Assembly (NCBI GenBank): GCA_027943745.1
Contig: AP025763.1
Coordinates: 3,224,001 to 3,288,000, forward strand
Source of the DNA: Neptuniibacter victor
GTDB taxonomy: Bacteria > Pseudomonadota > Gammaproteobacteria > Pseudomonadales > Balneatricaceae
Direction of reading: 5' to 3'
DNA: 64,000 nt
A program made the position numbers and the translations under genes. The notes below the pieces were generated by a model. That model was not told the DNA's origin. It was given only the letters and a program-made list of their open reading frames with translations, and did no database searches. Positions 1 through 9,781 of this stretch are shown here, in pieces (position 1 is the stretch's first letter; each line of letters opens with the position of its first letter).

Positions 1-970
1 CTTGATAAATAGGCTGAGCATCTGTGGCCACATCAACCGTTATAAAATTACCCACCGAAGGAATATAAGCTAAACCCAACTTAGAAAACGCTTTCTCAAA
101 TAGAGCCATGCCTTGCTGATTTAACTCAAGCGCCTTAGTCAGATAAGCTTGATCAGTCAGGGCCGTTTCAGCAGCAACCAAAGCTAAACTGTTAACATTG
201 AAGGGCTGGCGAACTCGACTCAAGACATTAGCAACTTGTGGATTGGAAACCGAAAACCCGACTCTTAAACCGGCTAAACCATAGGCTTTAGAAAAGGTGC
301 GCGTCACAACCAAATTTTGGTAATCCGCTAGCAGGGACAAGCCATTAGGAAACTCAGGCTCTTTTACATATTCCGTATAGGCCTCATCAAGCACAACCAA
401 TACATTCTCAGGCACTTTATCCAAGAATTCAGTTAGCTGTTGGCGTGTTAGCCAAGTGCCTGTTGGGTTATTCGGGTTAGCAATAAAAATAATACGGGTA
501 CGCGCGGTAATTGATGACAACATTGCATCGAGGTCATGGCCCCAATCTTTAGCAGGGGTGACCACCGCTTTTGCACCTGTCGCTTGAGTTACCAGTGAAT
601 ACACAACAAAACTGTACTCAGAATAGATAACTTCATCATTAGGGTTTAAATAAGCTCTACCGATCAGTTCCAATACATCATTAGAGCCATTACCCAATGT
701 AACTTGCTCTGGACTAAACCCAAACTGCTGCGACAGTGCGTTTTTAAGCCGATAACCGCCGCTATCAGGGTAGAGAGACAAGCCTCTAAGCTGCTGTTTA
801 ATCGCGGTTAGAACATTTTCAGACGGTCCCATTGGGTTTTCATTGCTAGCCAACTTAACAACATCAGTTAAACCTAGCTCGCGTTCTAACTCTTCAGGTG
901 GTTTACCAGGAAGGTATGGATTTAGGTCTTGAACACCGACTGTCGCTAACGAAATAAAATCACAACTCAT
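1..970 (-). CDS. hisC: Histidinol-phosphate aminotransferase, partial (C-terminus outside window)
   Basis: PLP-dependent fold-type I aminotransferase converting imidazole-acetol phosphate to histidinol phosphate in histidine synthesis; many homologues next to pheA also act on aromatic substrates. I translated it by hand from the ATG at 970: about 323 residues are visible, the usual length being about 350-370, so only the last part is missing at the window edge. Visible are the N-terminal KLASNENP motif, NPNNPTG, and the PLP-lysine motif FSKAYGLAGLR with the Schiff-base lysine at residue 228. It lies 14 nt downstream of pheA on the same strand, the order serC-pheA-hisC known from Pseudomonas, so it is probably the last gene of that operon. 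Aromatic transaminase (hisC2-like) activity is possible. Confidence 0.93.
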   Translation of the reverse strand, partial: MSCDFISLATVGVQDLNPYLPGKPPEELERELGLTDVVKLASNENPMGPSENVLTAIKQQLRGLSLYPDSGGYRLKNALSQQFGFSPEQVTLGNGSNDVLELIGRAYLNPNDEVIYSEYSFVVYSLVTQATGAKAVVTPAKDWGHDLDAMLSSITARTRIIFIANPNNPTGTWLTRQQLTEFLDKVPENVLVVLDEAYTEYVKEPEFPNGLSLLADYQNLVVTRTFSKAYGLAGLRVGFSVSNPQVANVLSRVRQPFNVNSLALVAAETALTDQAYLTKALELNQQGMALFEKAFSKLGLAYIPSVGNFITVDVATDAQPIYQ

Positions 971-984
971 AACTCATCTACCTA

Positions 985-2076
985 TTAGAGTACTGCACGC
1001 GGGTAAGAGCCCAGTATCTTTAATTCAACGCTATTTTTAGCTAACTCTTGTAGCGCTTCCACTACGACTGAATCGGCATAGTGTCCTTCAAAGTCGATAT
1101 AAAATAGAGAATTCTTTGACGCTGAGCGCGTTTCTACACGTGTCAGACTAAGCCCATAGCGGTGGAACGGCTCTAACAACTGATATAGCGCACCCGGCGT
1201 ATTGGGCACTGAAATCAAGATGGACGTTTTATCATCTCCGCTTGTACCGACATCTTGATCACCGATAATCAAAAAGCGCGTTGTGTTATCTGCTTGATCT
1301 TCGATGTTTTTAACGGCCGCTTCCAATTCATATAAATCAGCGGCCATATCGCCAGCGATCGCAGCGCACCCAGCCCCTTCTTTCGATGCAAGCCGTGCAG
1401 CTTCAGCATTAGAGCTAACCGAGACTTTCTCAACATCAGGATAACGTACATCCAACCAGCCACGGCTTTGCGCTAAAGACTGCTGATGAGAATAAATTCT
1501 TTTGATGCCATCTAAAGAATCACCGCGATTCAGGAGAAGATGCAGATGAACAGGCACCTCCACTTCACCGCAAATTTTAAGATCATACTGTTTAAATAGA
1601 TCCAGCGTATGACTTACAACGCCTTCAGTTGAGTTTTCAATCGGCACGACACCGTAATGGGCGGCTCCCGATTGCACCTCACGAAAAACATCTTTTAACG
1701 ATTGCATCGGGAGGTTTCGAGCAGAGTGACCAAAATGTTTCATCGCCGCTTGCTGAGTGAACGTTCCTTCTGGCCCCAAAAAAGCAACCCGCATAGGCTC
1801 CTCTAGCGCAAGACAGACAGACATCACTTCACGGAACAAACGTGCCACTTCCTTATCAGCTAAGGGCCCTTCGTTACGCTCCATAACCGCACGCAAGACT
1901 TGTGCTTCACGCTCAGGACGATAAAACACAGCACTCACATCACCTTGATATTTTTGCTTAACTTCAGCAACGCTTTGAGCGCAACTCGCACGCTGGTTAA
2001 GCAACTGATGAATCTGCCGATCAATGCTGTCAATCTGATCACGTAAAATACGTAACTCTTTTTCCTGTTCGCTCAT
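985..2076 (-). CDS. pheA: Bifunctional chorismate mutase/prephenate dehydratase (P-protein)
   Basis: Cytoplasmic enzyme that rearranges chorismate to prephenate and then dehydrates and decarboxylates it to phenylpyruvate for phenylalanine synthesis. The 363 residues fit the family. An AroQ-type chorismate mutase domain occupies about residues 1-90 (LRDQIDSIDRQI, FYRPEREAQV). The dehydratase domain starts at MRVAFLGPEGTF (95-106) and carries NSTEGVV and the catalytic-site TTRF motif. A C-terminal ACT domain (about 283-363) should give phenylalanine feedback inhibition; its usual ESRP motif reads ETRS here. It sits between serC (27 nt) and hisC (14 nt), all on one strand, so the three are probably co-transcribed. 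Confidence 0.97.
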   Translation of the reverse strand: MSEQEKELRILRDQIDSIDRQIHQLLNQRASCAQSVAEVKQKYQGDVSAVFYRPEREAQVLRAVMERNEGPLADKEVARLFREVMSVCLALEEPMRVAFLGPEGTFTQQAAMKHFGHSARNLPMQSLKDVFREVQSGAAHYGVVPIENSTEGVVSHTLDLFKQYDLKICGEVEVPVHLHLLLNRGDSLDGIKRIYSHQQSLAQSRGWLDVRYPDVEKVSVSSNAEAARLASKEGAGCAAIAGDMAADLYELEAAVKNIEDQADNTTRFLIIGDQDVGTSGDDKTSILISVPNTPGALYQLLEPFHRYGLSLTRVETRSASKNSLFYIDFEGHYADSVVVEALQELAKNSVELKILGSYPRAVL

Positions 2077-2103
2077 ACTTATCTACTTAATTCGTTAATA
2101 ATG

Positions 2104-3186
2104 TTACGCGTGTTGTTTTTCAAACTGCTGCATAAAGCCGATCAAAGCATCTACCGCTTCTTCAGGCACTGCATTATATATACTTGCTCTCATGCCACCG
2201 ACAGAGCGATGTCCTTGTAAATTAAGCAACCCAGACTCTTCCGCCTGCTCTAGAAACAGTTTATCTAAGGAAGCATCAGCCAACGTGAAAGGAACATTCA
2301 TCCAAGAACGGTTAGCTAAAGCCATAGGGTTAGCATAGAAGTCACTTTGATCAATCGCCGCATATAATTTGGCCTGCTTTCGTTGGTTCACTGCTTCCAT
2401 CGCAGCGACACCACCTTGCGCCTTAAGCCATTTGAAAACCAAACCTGCCAAGTACCAACCGAACGTTGGTGGCGTATTACACATAGAATCGGCATCCGCA
2501 TGCACTTTGTAATCGAACATGGTTGGCGCGCCGGCAACAACATTACCTAACAGATCTTCACGCACGATCACTACAGTCAAACCAGCAGGACCAATATTTT
2601 TCTGAGCCCCCGCATAGATCAAACCAAACTTATCTACATCTAGCTCTCGAGATAAAATAGTAGAAGATAGGTCTGCTACTAACGGGACATCACCAGACTC
2701 AGGCACATAGTCATACTCTAACCCTCCAATTGTTTCATTGGGAGTATAGTGAAGGTACGCGGCATCTGGATTTAACGTCAGCTCAGATTGAGTTGGTACC
2801 GCCGTATTACCATTACTTTCGCTACTACCCACAATCGAAACATCACAGTAACGCGACGCTTCTTTGATCGCTTTTTTCGACCAAATACCTGTATTTACAT
2901 AATCAGCCGTTGCTTTTCCTCTCAATAAATTCATTGGAATCATCGAGAATTGCGAGGTCGCGCCCCCCTGCAAGAACAACACTTTATAATCAGAACCGAT
3001 TCCCATTAGGTCACGTAGATCTTGTTCAGCCGTTGCTGCAACAGATACAAACTCTTTACTACGGTGGCTCATTTCCATAATGGAAAGCCCCTTACCGTGC
3101 CAATCTAAAAGTTCTTGCTGCGCTTGTGCTAATACTTCTTCAGGTAGGCCTGCAGGCCCTGCGCTGAAATTAAACTTACGTGTCAT
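2104..3186 (-). CDS. serC: Phosphoserine aminotransferase
   Basis: PLP enzyme that converts 3-phosphohydroxypyruvate and glutamate to phosphoserine (serine pathway) and also serves the 4-phosphohydroxythreonine step of vitamin B6 synthesis, which links it to pdxA at the other end of the window. It has 360 residues, the usual size. Visible are the N-terminal [14 protein letters not shown], the [10 protein letters not shown] phosphate-binding segment (71-80) and the PLP-lysine motif [10 protein letters not shown] with the lysine at residue 196. The start follows an AAGAGAT ribosome binding sequence. It is the first gene after the gyrA terminator in the run serC-pheA-hisC. Confidence 0.97.
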   Translation of the reverse strand: MTRKFNFSAGPAGLPEEVLAQAQQELLDWHGKGLSIMEMSHRSKEFVSVAATAEQDLRDLMGIGSDYKVLFLQGGATSQFSMIPMNLLRGKATADYVNTGIWSKKAIKEASRYCDVSIVGSSESNGNTAVPTQSELTLNPDAAYLHYTPNETIGGLEYDYVPESGDVPLVADLSSTILSRELDVDKFGLIYAGAQKNIGPAGLTVVIVREDLLGNVVAGAPTMFDYKVHADADSMCNTPPTFGWYLAGLVFKWLKAQGGVAAMEAVNQRKQAKLYAAIDQSDFYANPMALANRSWMNVPFTLADASLDKLFLEQAEESGLLNLQGHRSVGGMRASIYNAVPEEAVDALIGFMQQFEKQHA

Positions 3187-3226
3187 CAGTTTTATCTCTT
3201 CTTTACAAACTTCTTTCGTACTATAT

Positions 3227-3251
3227 AAAAAGTGCGGCTTTAAGCCGCACT
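3227..3251 (-). terminator. Intrinsic terminator of gyrA
   Basis: A GC-rich 10-bp stem (3231-3240 pairing with 3242-3251) with a tight loop is followed on the minus strand by a run of T. It lies 12 nt beyond the gyrA stop codon and before serC, so gyrA is probably transcribed mostly apart from serC-pheA-hisC, with some read-through possible. Confidence 0.85.
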
Positions 3252-3263
3252 CGTTTGGAACTA

Positions 3264-5900
3264 CTACTCGTCAGCATCCGGCTGGGTATCAGCTGCCTCT
3301 ACAACCTCCCCACCATCTTCAGCCTGAGCATCAGTTACCTCGCCTTCAGCGATATCGCTTTCCAGCTCTTCATCGGGTTCTTCAATACGCGCCACACTCA
3401 CTAAACGCTCTTCGCCATTAACACGAATAAGCGTGACACCTTGTGTATTTCGGCCCAATTCAGAAATGCCATCACAGCCAGTTCGAACCAGTGTACCTTG
3501 ATCGCTAATAAGCATTACGTCATCGCCATCAAAGACTTGAACCGCACCTGCTAGCTGACCATTTCGATCAGAACATTGCTGAGCAATAACACCTTGACCA
3601 CCTCGCCCTTTAACAGGGAAATCGTCAATTGCTGTTTTCTTACCGTAGCCATTTTCGGACGCTGTCAGGATCTTACCGCCTTCTTGCGGAATGATAAGAG
3701 AGATAACTTTAATCCCTTCATCCATTCTTACGCCGCGAACACCACGGGCAGTACGCCCCATTGGACGGACATCATCTTCGCTGAAACGCATACTCTTACC
3801 TGCGCTAGTCATCAGCATAATGTCATCTTCACCATTAGTAATTGCCGCACCAATCAGATGATCATCATCCAACAGATCCAAGGCAATCAAACCACTTGAA
3901 CGTGGACGGGAGAAGTTTGTTAGCGCTGTTTTCTTAACAGTTCCTGATGCAGTTGCCATAAAGATATATTTATCTTCTTCATAAGCACCCACAGGCAGAA
4001 TCGTACTAACTCGCTCACCTTCATCCAATGGAAGAATATTCACGATTGGACGACCACGTGCAGTTCGACTAGCAACTGGGATTTCAAACACCCGCAACCA
4101 ATACACTTTGCCACGATCGGTAAAACAGAGAATAGTGTCGTGCGTATTCGCAATCAGTAGATGTTCGATAAAATCTTCATCTTTGATTGCCGCAGCTGAC
4201 TTACCTTTACCACCACGTCGCTGAGATTGGTAATCAGTCAATGGCTGTGTCTTGGCATAACCACCATGAGAGATAGTAACAACCATATCTTCTTCGGTGA
4301 TCAGATCAGCAATGGTCAGATCTTTGCGAGATGCCGTGATCTCAGTACGACGTTCATCACCATACTCTTCAAGCACTGCATCAAGCTCTTCACGAATGAC
4401 TTCCATCAAACGTTCATGCGAGCCTAAAATTAGCAACAATTCAGCGATTCGTTCTAGAAGCTCTTTATATTCAGCTATCAGCTTCTCATGCTCTAAGCCC
4501 GTTAAACGGTGAAGACGCAATTCCAAGATTGCCTGAGCTTGTGCTGGCGAAAGGTGATATTTACCTTCACGCAAGCCGAATTGCTCTTCCAGATCTTCAG
4601 GGCGGCAAGCATCTTCGCCAGCTCGCTCCAACATCTGCATGACATCACCCGGCACCCATGCTTCAGCGATTAAGCGCTCTTTCGCTTCTGCCGGTGTCGG
4701 AGACTTTTTAATAAGTTCTATAACGGGATCAATATTCGCTAGCGCAACCGCAAGGCCTTCTAGAATGTGCCCACGTTCGCGCGCCTTTCTTAATAGATAG
4801 ACGGTACGACGTGTAACCACTTCTCGGCGGTGGCGAATGAAGCATTCAAGTGCGGTTTTCAGATCTAATATACGTGGCTGCCCATCAACCAGAGCAACCA
4901 TATTAATACCGAAAACAGACTCCATCTGCGTTTGCGCAAATAAGTTATTGATAACCACTTCTGGCACTTCGTTTCTACGAAGTTCAATAACAATACGCAT
5001 ACCATCCTTATCGGACTCATCACGCAGTTCAGTAATACCTTCAATTTTCTTATCTTTTACAAGCTCGGCAATCTTTTCGATTAAACGCGCTTTGTTAAGC
5101 TGATAAGGAATTTCAGTGATAATAAGTGAAGGTTTACCGTTTTTCTGATCTTCTTCAACATGGTACTTCGCACGTACGTAAATACGACCACGTCCAGTAC
5201 GGTATGCCTGAAGAATCCCAGCACGTCCATTAATAATCCCCCCAGTCGGGAAGTCTGGACCAGGGATGTACTCCATTAACTCATCGGTCGTTAGCTCTTC
5301 ATTTTCAATCAAAGCAATACAACCACGCACAACTTCCGATAAGTTATGAGGTGGAATATTTGTCGCCATACCTACCGCAATACCCGAAGAACCATTAACT
5401 AGCAGGTTCGGTACACGTGTAGGCAAAACTTCTGGAATTTTCTCAGTACCGTCATAGTTATCGACAAAATCAACCGTTTCTTTTTCAAGATCGGCCAGAA
5501 GTTCATGTGCAATTTTGTCCATGCGGATTTCGGTATAACGCATCGCCGCAGCGGAATCGCCGTCGATTGAACCGAAATTTCCTTGGCCATCAACCAAGGG
5601 GTAACGCATGGAGAAGCTCTGCGCCATACGAACAATGGTGTCGTAAACAGCACTATCACCATGAGGGTGGTATTTACCGATTACATCACCCACCACACGC
5701 GCAGATTTTTTGTATGCTTTATTCCAGTCATTGCCTAATTCGTTCATCGCAAAAAGAACGCGGCGGTGTACTGGTTTAAGACCGTCTCTTGCGTCTGGTA
5801 ACGCACGGCCGACGATTACGCTCATCGCGTAATCAAGGTATGACTGCTTCAGTTCATCTTCGATGTTAACTGGCAGAATTTCTCTGGCTAGATCACCCAT
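3264..5900 (-). CDS. gyrA: DNA gyrase subunit A
   Basis: Breakage-reunion subunit of the type IIA topoisomerase that introduces negative supercoils in the GyrA2GyrB2 complex. The protein has 878 residues. The catalytic tyrosine lies in RYTE at residue 122. The quinolone-determining region reads [10 protein letters not shown] with Ser83 and Asp87, the sensitive-type residues. The GyrA box (QRRGGKG, near residue 560) opens the DNA-wrapping beta-pinwheel domain, and the protein ends in a strongly acidic tail rich in Glu and Asp, as in E. coli. The start follows AAGGATAGGGA. Its promoter region is shared with divergent ubiG, and an inverted repeat covers the likely transcription start. Confidence 0.98.
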   Translation of the reverse strand: MGDLAREILPVNIEDELKQSYLDYAMSVIVGRALPDARDGLKPVHRRVLFAMNELGNDWNKAYKKSARVVGDVIGKYHPHGDSAVYDTIVRMAQSFSMRYPLVDGQGNFGSIDGDSAAAMRYTEIRMDKIAHELLADLEKETVDFVDNYDGTEKIPEVLPTRVPNLLVNGSSGIAVGMATNIPPHNLSEVVRGCIALIENEELTTDELMEYIPGPDFPTGGIINGRAGILQAYRTGRGRIYVRAKYHVEEDQKNGKPSLIITEIPYQLNKARLIEKIAELVKDKKIEGITELRDESDKDGMRIVIELRRNEVPEVVINNLFAQTQMESVFGINMVALVDGQPRILDLKTALECFIRHRREVVTRRTVYLLRKARERGHILEGLAVALANIDPVIELIKKSPTPAEAKERLIAEAWVPGDVMQMLERAGEDACRPEDLEEQFGLREGKYHLSPAQAQAILELRLHRLTGLEHEKLIAEYKELLERIAELLLILGSHERLMEVIREELDAVLEEYGDERRTEITASRKDLTIADLITEEDMVVTISHGGYAKTQPLTDYQSQRRGGKGKSAAAIKDEDFIEHLLIANTHDTILCFTDRGKVYWLRVFEIPVASRTARGRPIVNILPLDEGERVSTILPVGAYEEDKYIFMATASGTVKKTALTNFSRPRSSGLIALDLLDDDHLIGAAITNGEDDIMLMTSAGKSMRFSEDDVRPMGRTARGVRGVRMDEGIKVISLIIPQEGGKILTASENGYGKKTAIDDFPVKGRGGQGVIAQQCSDRNGQLAGAVQVFDGDDVMLISDQGTLVRTGCDGISELGRNTQGVTLIRVNGEERLVSVARIEEPDEELESDIAEGEVTDAQAEDGGEVVEAADTQPDADE

Positions 5901-5934
5901 TCCCTATCCTTGAATCACTCTCGCAACGGAAGGT

Positions 5935-5965
5935 TTCCGCGGATATTTATAACCGCGGAAGTATA
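5935..5965 (-). promoter_or_regulatory. gyrA promoter -10 element with adjoining inverted repeat
   Basis: On the minus strand a TATACT -10 element (5960-5965) is followed at once by a perfect 8-bp inverted repeat, TTCCGCGG at 5935-5942 and CCGCGGAA at 5953-5960, with a 10-nt AT-only spacer. The repeat therefore covers the predicted start of transcription and would form a 5'-terminal stem in the gyrA mRNA. It may be an operator, a supercoiling-sensitive melting block or an mRNA-stabilising hairpin. No good -35 box is evident. Confidence 0.5.
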
Positions 5966-6048
5966 TCACATTTTCAGCAAAGGAATCCTGAAAAAATAAG
6001 GGCTTATATAATTAACATCCTAGACACACTGTTTTATCGCCTCGACTA

Positions 6049-6076
6049 TTTCTGAACCCCCGAGCAGTGCTAGAAT
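6049..6076 (+). promoter_or_regulatory. Candidate sigma-70 promoter of ubiG-mupP-yciK
   Basis: TTTCTG (6049-6054), a 16-nt spacer and an extended -10, TGC followed by TAGAAT (6071-6076), lie 30 nt upstream of the ubiG start. The -35 box is weak, but the extended -10 fits the known TGnTATAAT pattern. Confidence 0.5.
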
Positions 6077-6106
6077 AGAGCAAAAATCCATGAACGAAAG
6101 ATCGCT

Positions 6107-6832
6107 ATGACACAGTCAGAAAACACCACTCAACAGAACATAGACCCTGAAGAGATTGCCAAATTCGAAGAACTGGCTAATAAATGGTGGGATCGCAACA
6201 GCGAATTCAAACCATTGCATGACATCAACCCTTTGCGCGTTGGATTTATTGACCGCATTGCCAGCCTTGCAGAAAAAAAGGTACTGGATGTTGGCTGCGG
6301 CGGCGGTATTCTTTCTGAATCAATGGCACAACGTGGAGCAACCGTCACCGGCATAGACATGGGAGCAGCTCCGCTCAAAATAGCCAAACTCCACGGACTG
6401 GAAAGCGGCGTCAATGTAAGTTACCAACAAATTACAGTAGAAGAGCTGGCCGAACAGGCACCCGAATCTTTCGATGTAGTCACTTGCATGGAGATGCTGG
6501 AGCACGTACCTGATCCTGCATCCATTATTCAAGCCTGCGCAAAGCTGTGCAAACCGGGAGGAAAGCTTTTTTTCTCCACCCTCAACCGCAATCCTAAAAG
6601 CTATCTTTTTGCCATTCTTGGCGCTGAAAAAGTTCTTAAGCTGGTACCTGATGGCACGCATGATTTTAAAAAGTTCATCAGACCATCCGAACTCGGTAGC
6701 TGGATTCGCCAAAGCGGCCTGCAAAGCACCGAAATGTGTGGAATGACATACAACCCGCTAACAAAAAGCTACCGTCTACATCCGACTGATGTAGACGTAA
6801 ACTACATGATCGCCACACAGAAGCCTGAATAG
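6107..6832 (+). CDS. ubiG: Ubiquinone biosynthesis O-methyltransferase
   Basis: SAM-dependent enzyme performing both O-methylations of ubiquinone synthesis. The 241 residues carry the class I methyltransferase motif VLDVGCGGG (59-67), an acidic ribose-binding loop (VTGIDMG), and the post-II segment [13 protein letters not shown]. The N-terminal [13 protein letters not shown] is characteristic of UbiG. Its stop codon abuts the start of mupP, so the pair is translationally coupled. The order ubiG-mupP-yciK divergent from gyrA is the one in Pseudomonas. Confidence 0.97.
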   Translation: MTQSENTTQQNIDPEEIAKFEELANKWWDRNSEFKPLHDINPLRVGFIDRIASLAEKKVLDVGCGGGILSESMAQRGATVTGIDMGAAPLKIAKLHGLESGVNVSYQQITVEELAEQAPESFDVVTCMEMLEHVPDPASIIQACAKLCKPGGKLFFSTLNRNPKSYLFAILGAEKVLKLVPDGTHDFKKFIRPSELGSWIRQSGLQSTEMCGMTYNPLTKSYRLHPTDVDVNYMIATQKPE

Positions 6833-7516
6833 ATGCGCAAAGTACCCGCTTCGGTCCTATTTGACCTTGATGGAACGCTAGTTGATACAGCCCCCGATTT
6901 CCACTGGGTGATCAATGAACTACTGAAAGAAGAAAGTCGCTCAGAAGTAAGCTATCCGTTCATTCGCCGCCATGTATCTAATGGCGCTAGAGCAATGATT
7001 GGCGCAGCTTTCCAGCTAGATGAAGACGATAGTAGCTTCGGCCGCCTCCATGCACGCATGCTAGAGATCTATCAAGAACATCTAGACGTAGACAGCAAGC
7101 TTTTCCCTGGCCTAGAACAGTGCCTCAACCTCCTAGAGGACAATGACATTCCCTGGGGCGTTGTCACGAACAAACCAGAGCTATATACCACCCCCGTCAT
7201 GAAAGGCCTGCGCTTAGCCGACAAAGCAAGCAGCATCATATGCCCCGATCATGTAGAACATAAGAAACCACACCCAGAAGCCTTATTTCTGGCCTGCCAG
7301 CAAATCAATTGCAGCGCACAAGATAGCATCTATGTAGGCGATCACTTACGCGACATTGAAGCCGGTAATAGAGCAGGCATGACTACAATAGGGGCAACTT
7401 ACGGATACCTCAACGAAGGCGAGGACCCATCCGACTGGAAAGCTAATCATTATATTGAGTGTGCAACAGAGCTTACGCCCCTGCTACAATCCCTCTATAC
7501 CGATTTACGCTGCTGA
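6833..7516 (+). CDS. mupP: HAD phosphatase, probable N-acetylmuramic acid 6-phosphate phosphatase
   Basis: HAD-superfamily hydrolase of 227 residues with the nucleophile motif FDLDGTLVDT (10-19), a VVTNKPE motif II segment, a Lys in HKKPHPEA and the acidic motif IYVGDHLRDIEAG. By sequence alone it could be called phosphoglycolate phosphatase, but a separate gph lies at 53394-54068. In Pseudomonas the gene between ubiG and the yciK-type SDR is MupP, which removes the 6-phosphate from MurNAc-6P in cell-wall recycling. The partner genes amgK and murU are in this window at 56.8-58.5 kb, which supports that role. The ATG directly follows the ubiG stop. Confidence 0.85.
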   Translation: MRKVPASVLFDLDGTLVDTAPDFHWVINELLKEESRSEVSYPFIRRHVSNGARAMIGAAFQLDEDDSSFGRLHARMLEIYQEHLDVDSKLFPGLEQCLNLLEDNDIPWGVVTNKPELYTTPVMKGLRLADKASSIICPDHVEHKKPHPEALFLACQQINCSAQDSIYVGDHLRDIEAGNRAGMTTIGATYGYLNEGEDPSDWKANHYIECATELTPLLQSLYTDLRC

Positions 7517-7533
7517 TATTAGGATCGATAACT

Positions 7534-8274
7534 ATGTTTGAATACCAAGCACCGGAAAACCTTTTAAGAGACCGCATCATATTAGTAACCGGTGCGGGCT
7601 CAGGCATTGGACGCACCGCGGCAAAAACATTTGCAGCATATGGTGCTACTGTCATCTTACTTGGCCGAACACTAGAAAAGCTCGAACAAGTATATGATGA
7701 GATTGAAGCAGCCGGGCATCCACAGCCAGCACTTGTCCCTCTCAACTTAGAGAGCGCCCAAGAGCATGACTTTGTAGAACTCACAAATACACTCGAACAA
7801 GAGTTTGGCCATATAGATGGGATACTGCATAACGCCAGTTTATTAGGCGTACGCACACCGATAGAATCTTACGACCCAGTTATTTGGCAACAAGTGATGC
7901 AAGTAAATCTTAATGCCCCCTTTTTACTCACACAAATCCTTATGCCGCTACTAGATAAAGCAGAGAACGCCTCTATCGTGTTCACCTCATCAACCGTTGG
8001 CCGCAAAGGTCGCGCTTACTGGGGCGCATATGGCATATCAAAGTTTGCAACCGAAGGTCTAATGCAAACACTTGCTGATGAGCTTGAAACCACTAGCAAC
8101 ATCAGAACGAACTGCATCAACCCTGGCGCAACACGCACACAGATGAGAGCCAACGCCTACCCCGCTGAAAATCCAGCTAGCGTTGCATCACCTGAAGATA
8201 TCATGCCTTTATATTTATACCTTATGGGATCAGACAGCTTAGAGGTTAACGGTCAATCGCTAGACGCCCAGTAA
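7534..8274 (+). CDS. yciK: YciK-family short-chain dehydrogenase/reductase
   Basis: NAD(P)-dependent oxidoreductase of unknown substrate. I chose the ATG at 7534 (246 residues), not an upstream in-frame start at 7459 that would overlap mupP: it is preceded by an AGGAT ribosome binding sequence and gives the family length (about 250). The Rossmann motif TGAGSGIG is at residues 19-26, followed by NNAS-type HNAS, a catalytic serine segment FTSSTVG and YGISK. The third gene of ubiG-mupP-yciK, it ends just before a bidirectional terminator. Confidence 0.93.
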   Translation: MFEYQAPENLLRDRIILVTGAGSGIGRTAAKTFAAYGATVILLGRTLEKLEQVYDEIEAAGHPQPALVPLNLESAQEHDFVELTNTLEQEFGHIDGILHNASLLGVRTPIESYDPVIWQQVMQVNLNAPFLLTQILMPLLDKAENASIVFTSSTVGRKGRAYWGAYGISKFATEGLMQTLADELETTSNIRTNCINPGATRTQMRANAYPAENPASVASPEDIMPLYLYLMGSDSLEVNGQSLDAQ

Positions 8275-8290
8275 CAACTATGCTGTATTA

Positions 8291-8330
8291 ACGTATAAAA
8301 AAAGCAGCCTAAGCTGCTTTTTTTATACGT
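8291..8330. terminator. Bidirectional intrinsic terminator between yciK and rluB
   Basis: A perfect 18-bp inverted repeat (8291-8308 and 8313-8330) with a 4-nt CTAA loop has a GC core (AAGCAGC) flanked by A and T runs, so it has a U-tract in both directions. It serves the convergent yciK and rluB. Confidence 0.93.
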
Positions 8331-8341
8331 GTAAGAAATGA

Positions 8342-9172
8342 CTACTTACCTTCCATCCTTCTTGCTCTTTGCTTTTTATAACGGCGTTCAAATTTCTGTT
8401 TTTCCACTACAGTCATTCTTGAGCCACGTTTCGGCTTAAGCTCTAACATTTGAGAAAGCGCTTTAACCTCACTATCTTCAAGCTGTTTCCATGTGCCCGC
8501 TTTGACATCGCTCGGCAAAAAGACAGGCCCGAAGCGCACTCGCTTCAAACGACTCACCTGAATCTCTTGTGACTCCCACAGACGACGGACTTCACGATTA
8601 CGCCCTTCCATGACAACACAGTGGTACCATTTATTGGCACCCTCGCCATCAAAGAACTGAACATCTGTAAATCGTGCCATTCCATCCTCAAGCAGCACAC
8701 CATCAGTCAGGCGCTTTAACAACGCATCATCAACACTACCCAACACACGCACAGCGTATTCACGGTCAATTTGCGCTGACGGATGCATCAATGCATTGGC
8801 TAAATCGCCATCCGTTGTAAATAACAACAAACCAGACGTATTAATATCTAAACGACCTATAGCAATCCAACGCCCTACTTTTAGAGGGGGCAGATGATCA
8901 AACACCGTAGGCCTACCTTCTGGATCGTGACGCGTACATATCTCTCCTACGGGTTTATTATAGATAAGCACCCGTCTTTCCGATTGCTTATCAAAAATCA
9001 GATCAACCGAAGCCCCATCAACAGACACGGCATCCCCTTCCGCAATACGATCACCTAGGGTAGCGACCTTATTATTAACGGAAATCCTTCCTTCTTTAAT
9101 CCAACGCTCCATCTCACGACGTGAGCCAATACCGGAGCGCGCCAAAACCTTGTGTAATTTTTCATCGGACAT
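8342..9172 (-). CDS. rluB: 23S rRNA pseudouridine(2605) synthase
   Basis: RsuA/RluB-family pseudouridine synthase modifying helix 93 of 23S rRNA. I place the start at the ATG at 9172 (276 residues): it is preceded by AAGGTG at proper spacing and gives the N-terminus MSDEKLHKVLARSGIGSRRE that E. coli RluB shares; ATG at 9187 and TTG at 9193 are in-frame alternatives. An S4 RNA-binding domain covers about residues 1-50 and the catalytic motif GRLDINTSGLLLF has Asp109. The C-terminal basic tail (KKQRARRMEGK) is typical. It faces yciK across a shared terminator. Confidence 0.95.
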   Translation of the reverse strand: MSDEKLHKVLARSGIGSRREMERWIKEGRISVNNKVATLGDRIAEGDAVSVDGASVDLIFDKQSERRVLIYNKPVGEICTRHDPEGRPTVFDHLPPLKVGRWIAIGRLDINTSGLLLFTTDGDLANALMHPSAQIDREYAVRVLGSVDDALLKRLTDGVLLEDGMARFTDVQFFDGEGANKWYHCVVMEGRNREVRRLWESQEIQVSRLKRVRFGPVFLPSDVKAGTWKQLEDSEVKALSQMLELKPKRGSRMTVVEKQKFERRYKKQRARRMEGK

Positions 9173-9241
9173 GTGACGCACCTTCATTAGCAATAGACAA
9201 CTAACTCATCGTTAGAACTGCCTTTTAAAAAACCAAGCAAC

Positions 9242-9276
9242 AAAAAAGCCCTTCCTAAATTTATAGAAAGGGCTTT
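9242..9276 (-). terminator. Intrinsic terminator of the H-NS-family gene
   Basis: An 11-bp stem (9245-9255 with 9266-9276, one mismatch) around GGGC, with a 10-nt AT loop and a six-T run on the minus strand, lies 23 nt after the stop codon at 9299. It isolates this gene from rluB. Confidence 0.88.
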
Positions 9277-9298
9277 CTATTTAAAACGAGCCTATATT

Positions 9299-9691
9299 TT
9301 AAATGAGGCAGTCGTCTTTAGTAAATCCTTTATCAAAGTAAGCCTGAAAAGCTAATGGCGTACGACCACGACCAGACCACTCATGCTCAACACCTTCATC
9401 ATCAACAATTCGATATTTAGGCTGAACCTTTTTCTTTGGCGTAGCAACTTCGCCAATCATACCCATCAGATCATTTAAATCGACGCCTGCATCTAACATG
9501 CTTTGACGAATCGCTTCAATCTTCGCAACTTTTTCCTGCTCAGCCGCTTGAAGCGCTTCCTCTTCCTCACGCTTATCGTCCGTAATAACTGTTAAATCAG
9601 CGATTACTTTTTCAAGCTCAGAAACCGTTAATTCCTGACACTGTTTACGAAGAGAGTTTTTACGCGTAAGAATTTTTAAAAAATCTGACAT
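9299..9691 (-). CDS. H-NS family nucleoid-associated protein
   Basis: Small (130 residues) histone-like DNA-binding protein that would bind AT-rich DNA and repress transcription. The N-terminal two-thirds is a charged alpha-helical oligomerisation region (Glu/Lys-rich, about residues 1-70). The C-terminus carries the H-NS signature: WSGRGRTPLAFQAYF followed by DKGFTKDDCLI, matching the W-x-G-x-GRTP and DDFLI motifs. It is a single-gene unit with its own terminator. In many relatives the scpA-scpB pair lies between yciO and rluB; here this gene occupies that place. Which H-NS subgroup it belongs to cannot be settled by eye. Confidence 0.9.
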   Translation of the reverse strand: MSDFLKILTRKNSLRKQCQELTVSELEKVIADLTVITDDKREEEEALQAAEQEKVAKIEAIRQSMLDAGVDLNDLMGMIGEVATPKKKVQPKYRIVDDEGVEHEWSGRGRTPLAFQAYFDKGFTKDDCLI

Positions 9692-9781
9692 TTCTTATAC
9701 TCACCAAATTAAATATGACTAAAGCCATTATCTTTATAGATTAATATTTATCAAGTATAAAATAAATTATAAATTTTTCAC

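Noticed and set aside
7459-7533. Upstream start for yciK
   Set aside because: It would overlap mupP and add residues not matching the family; the ATG at 7534 has a ribosome binding site and gives the normal length.
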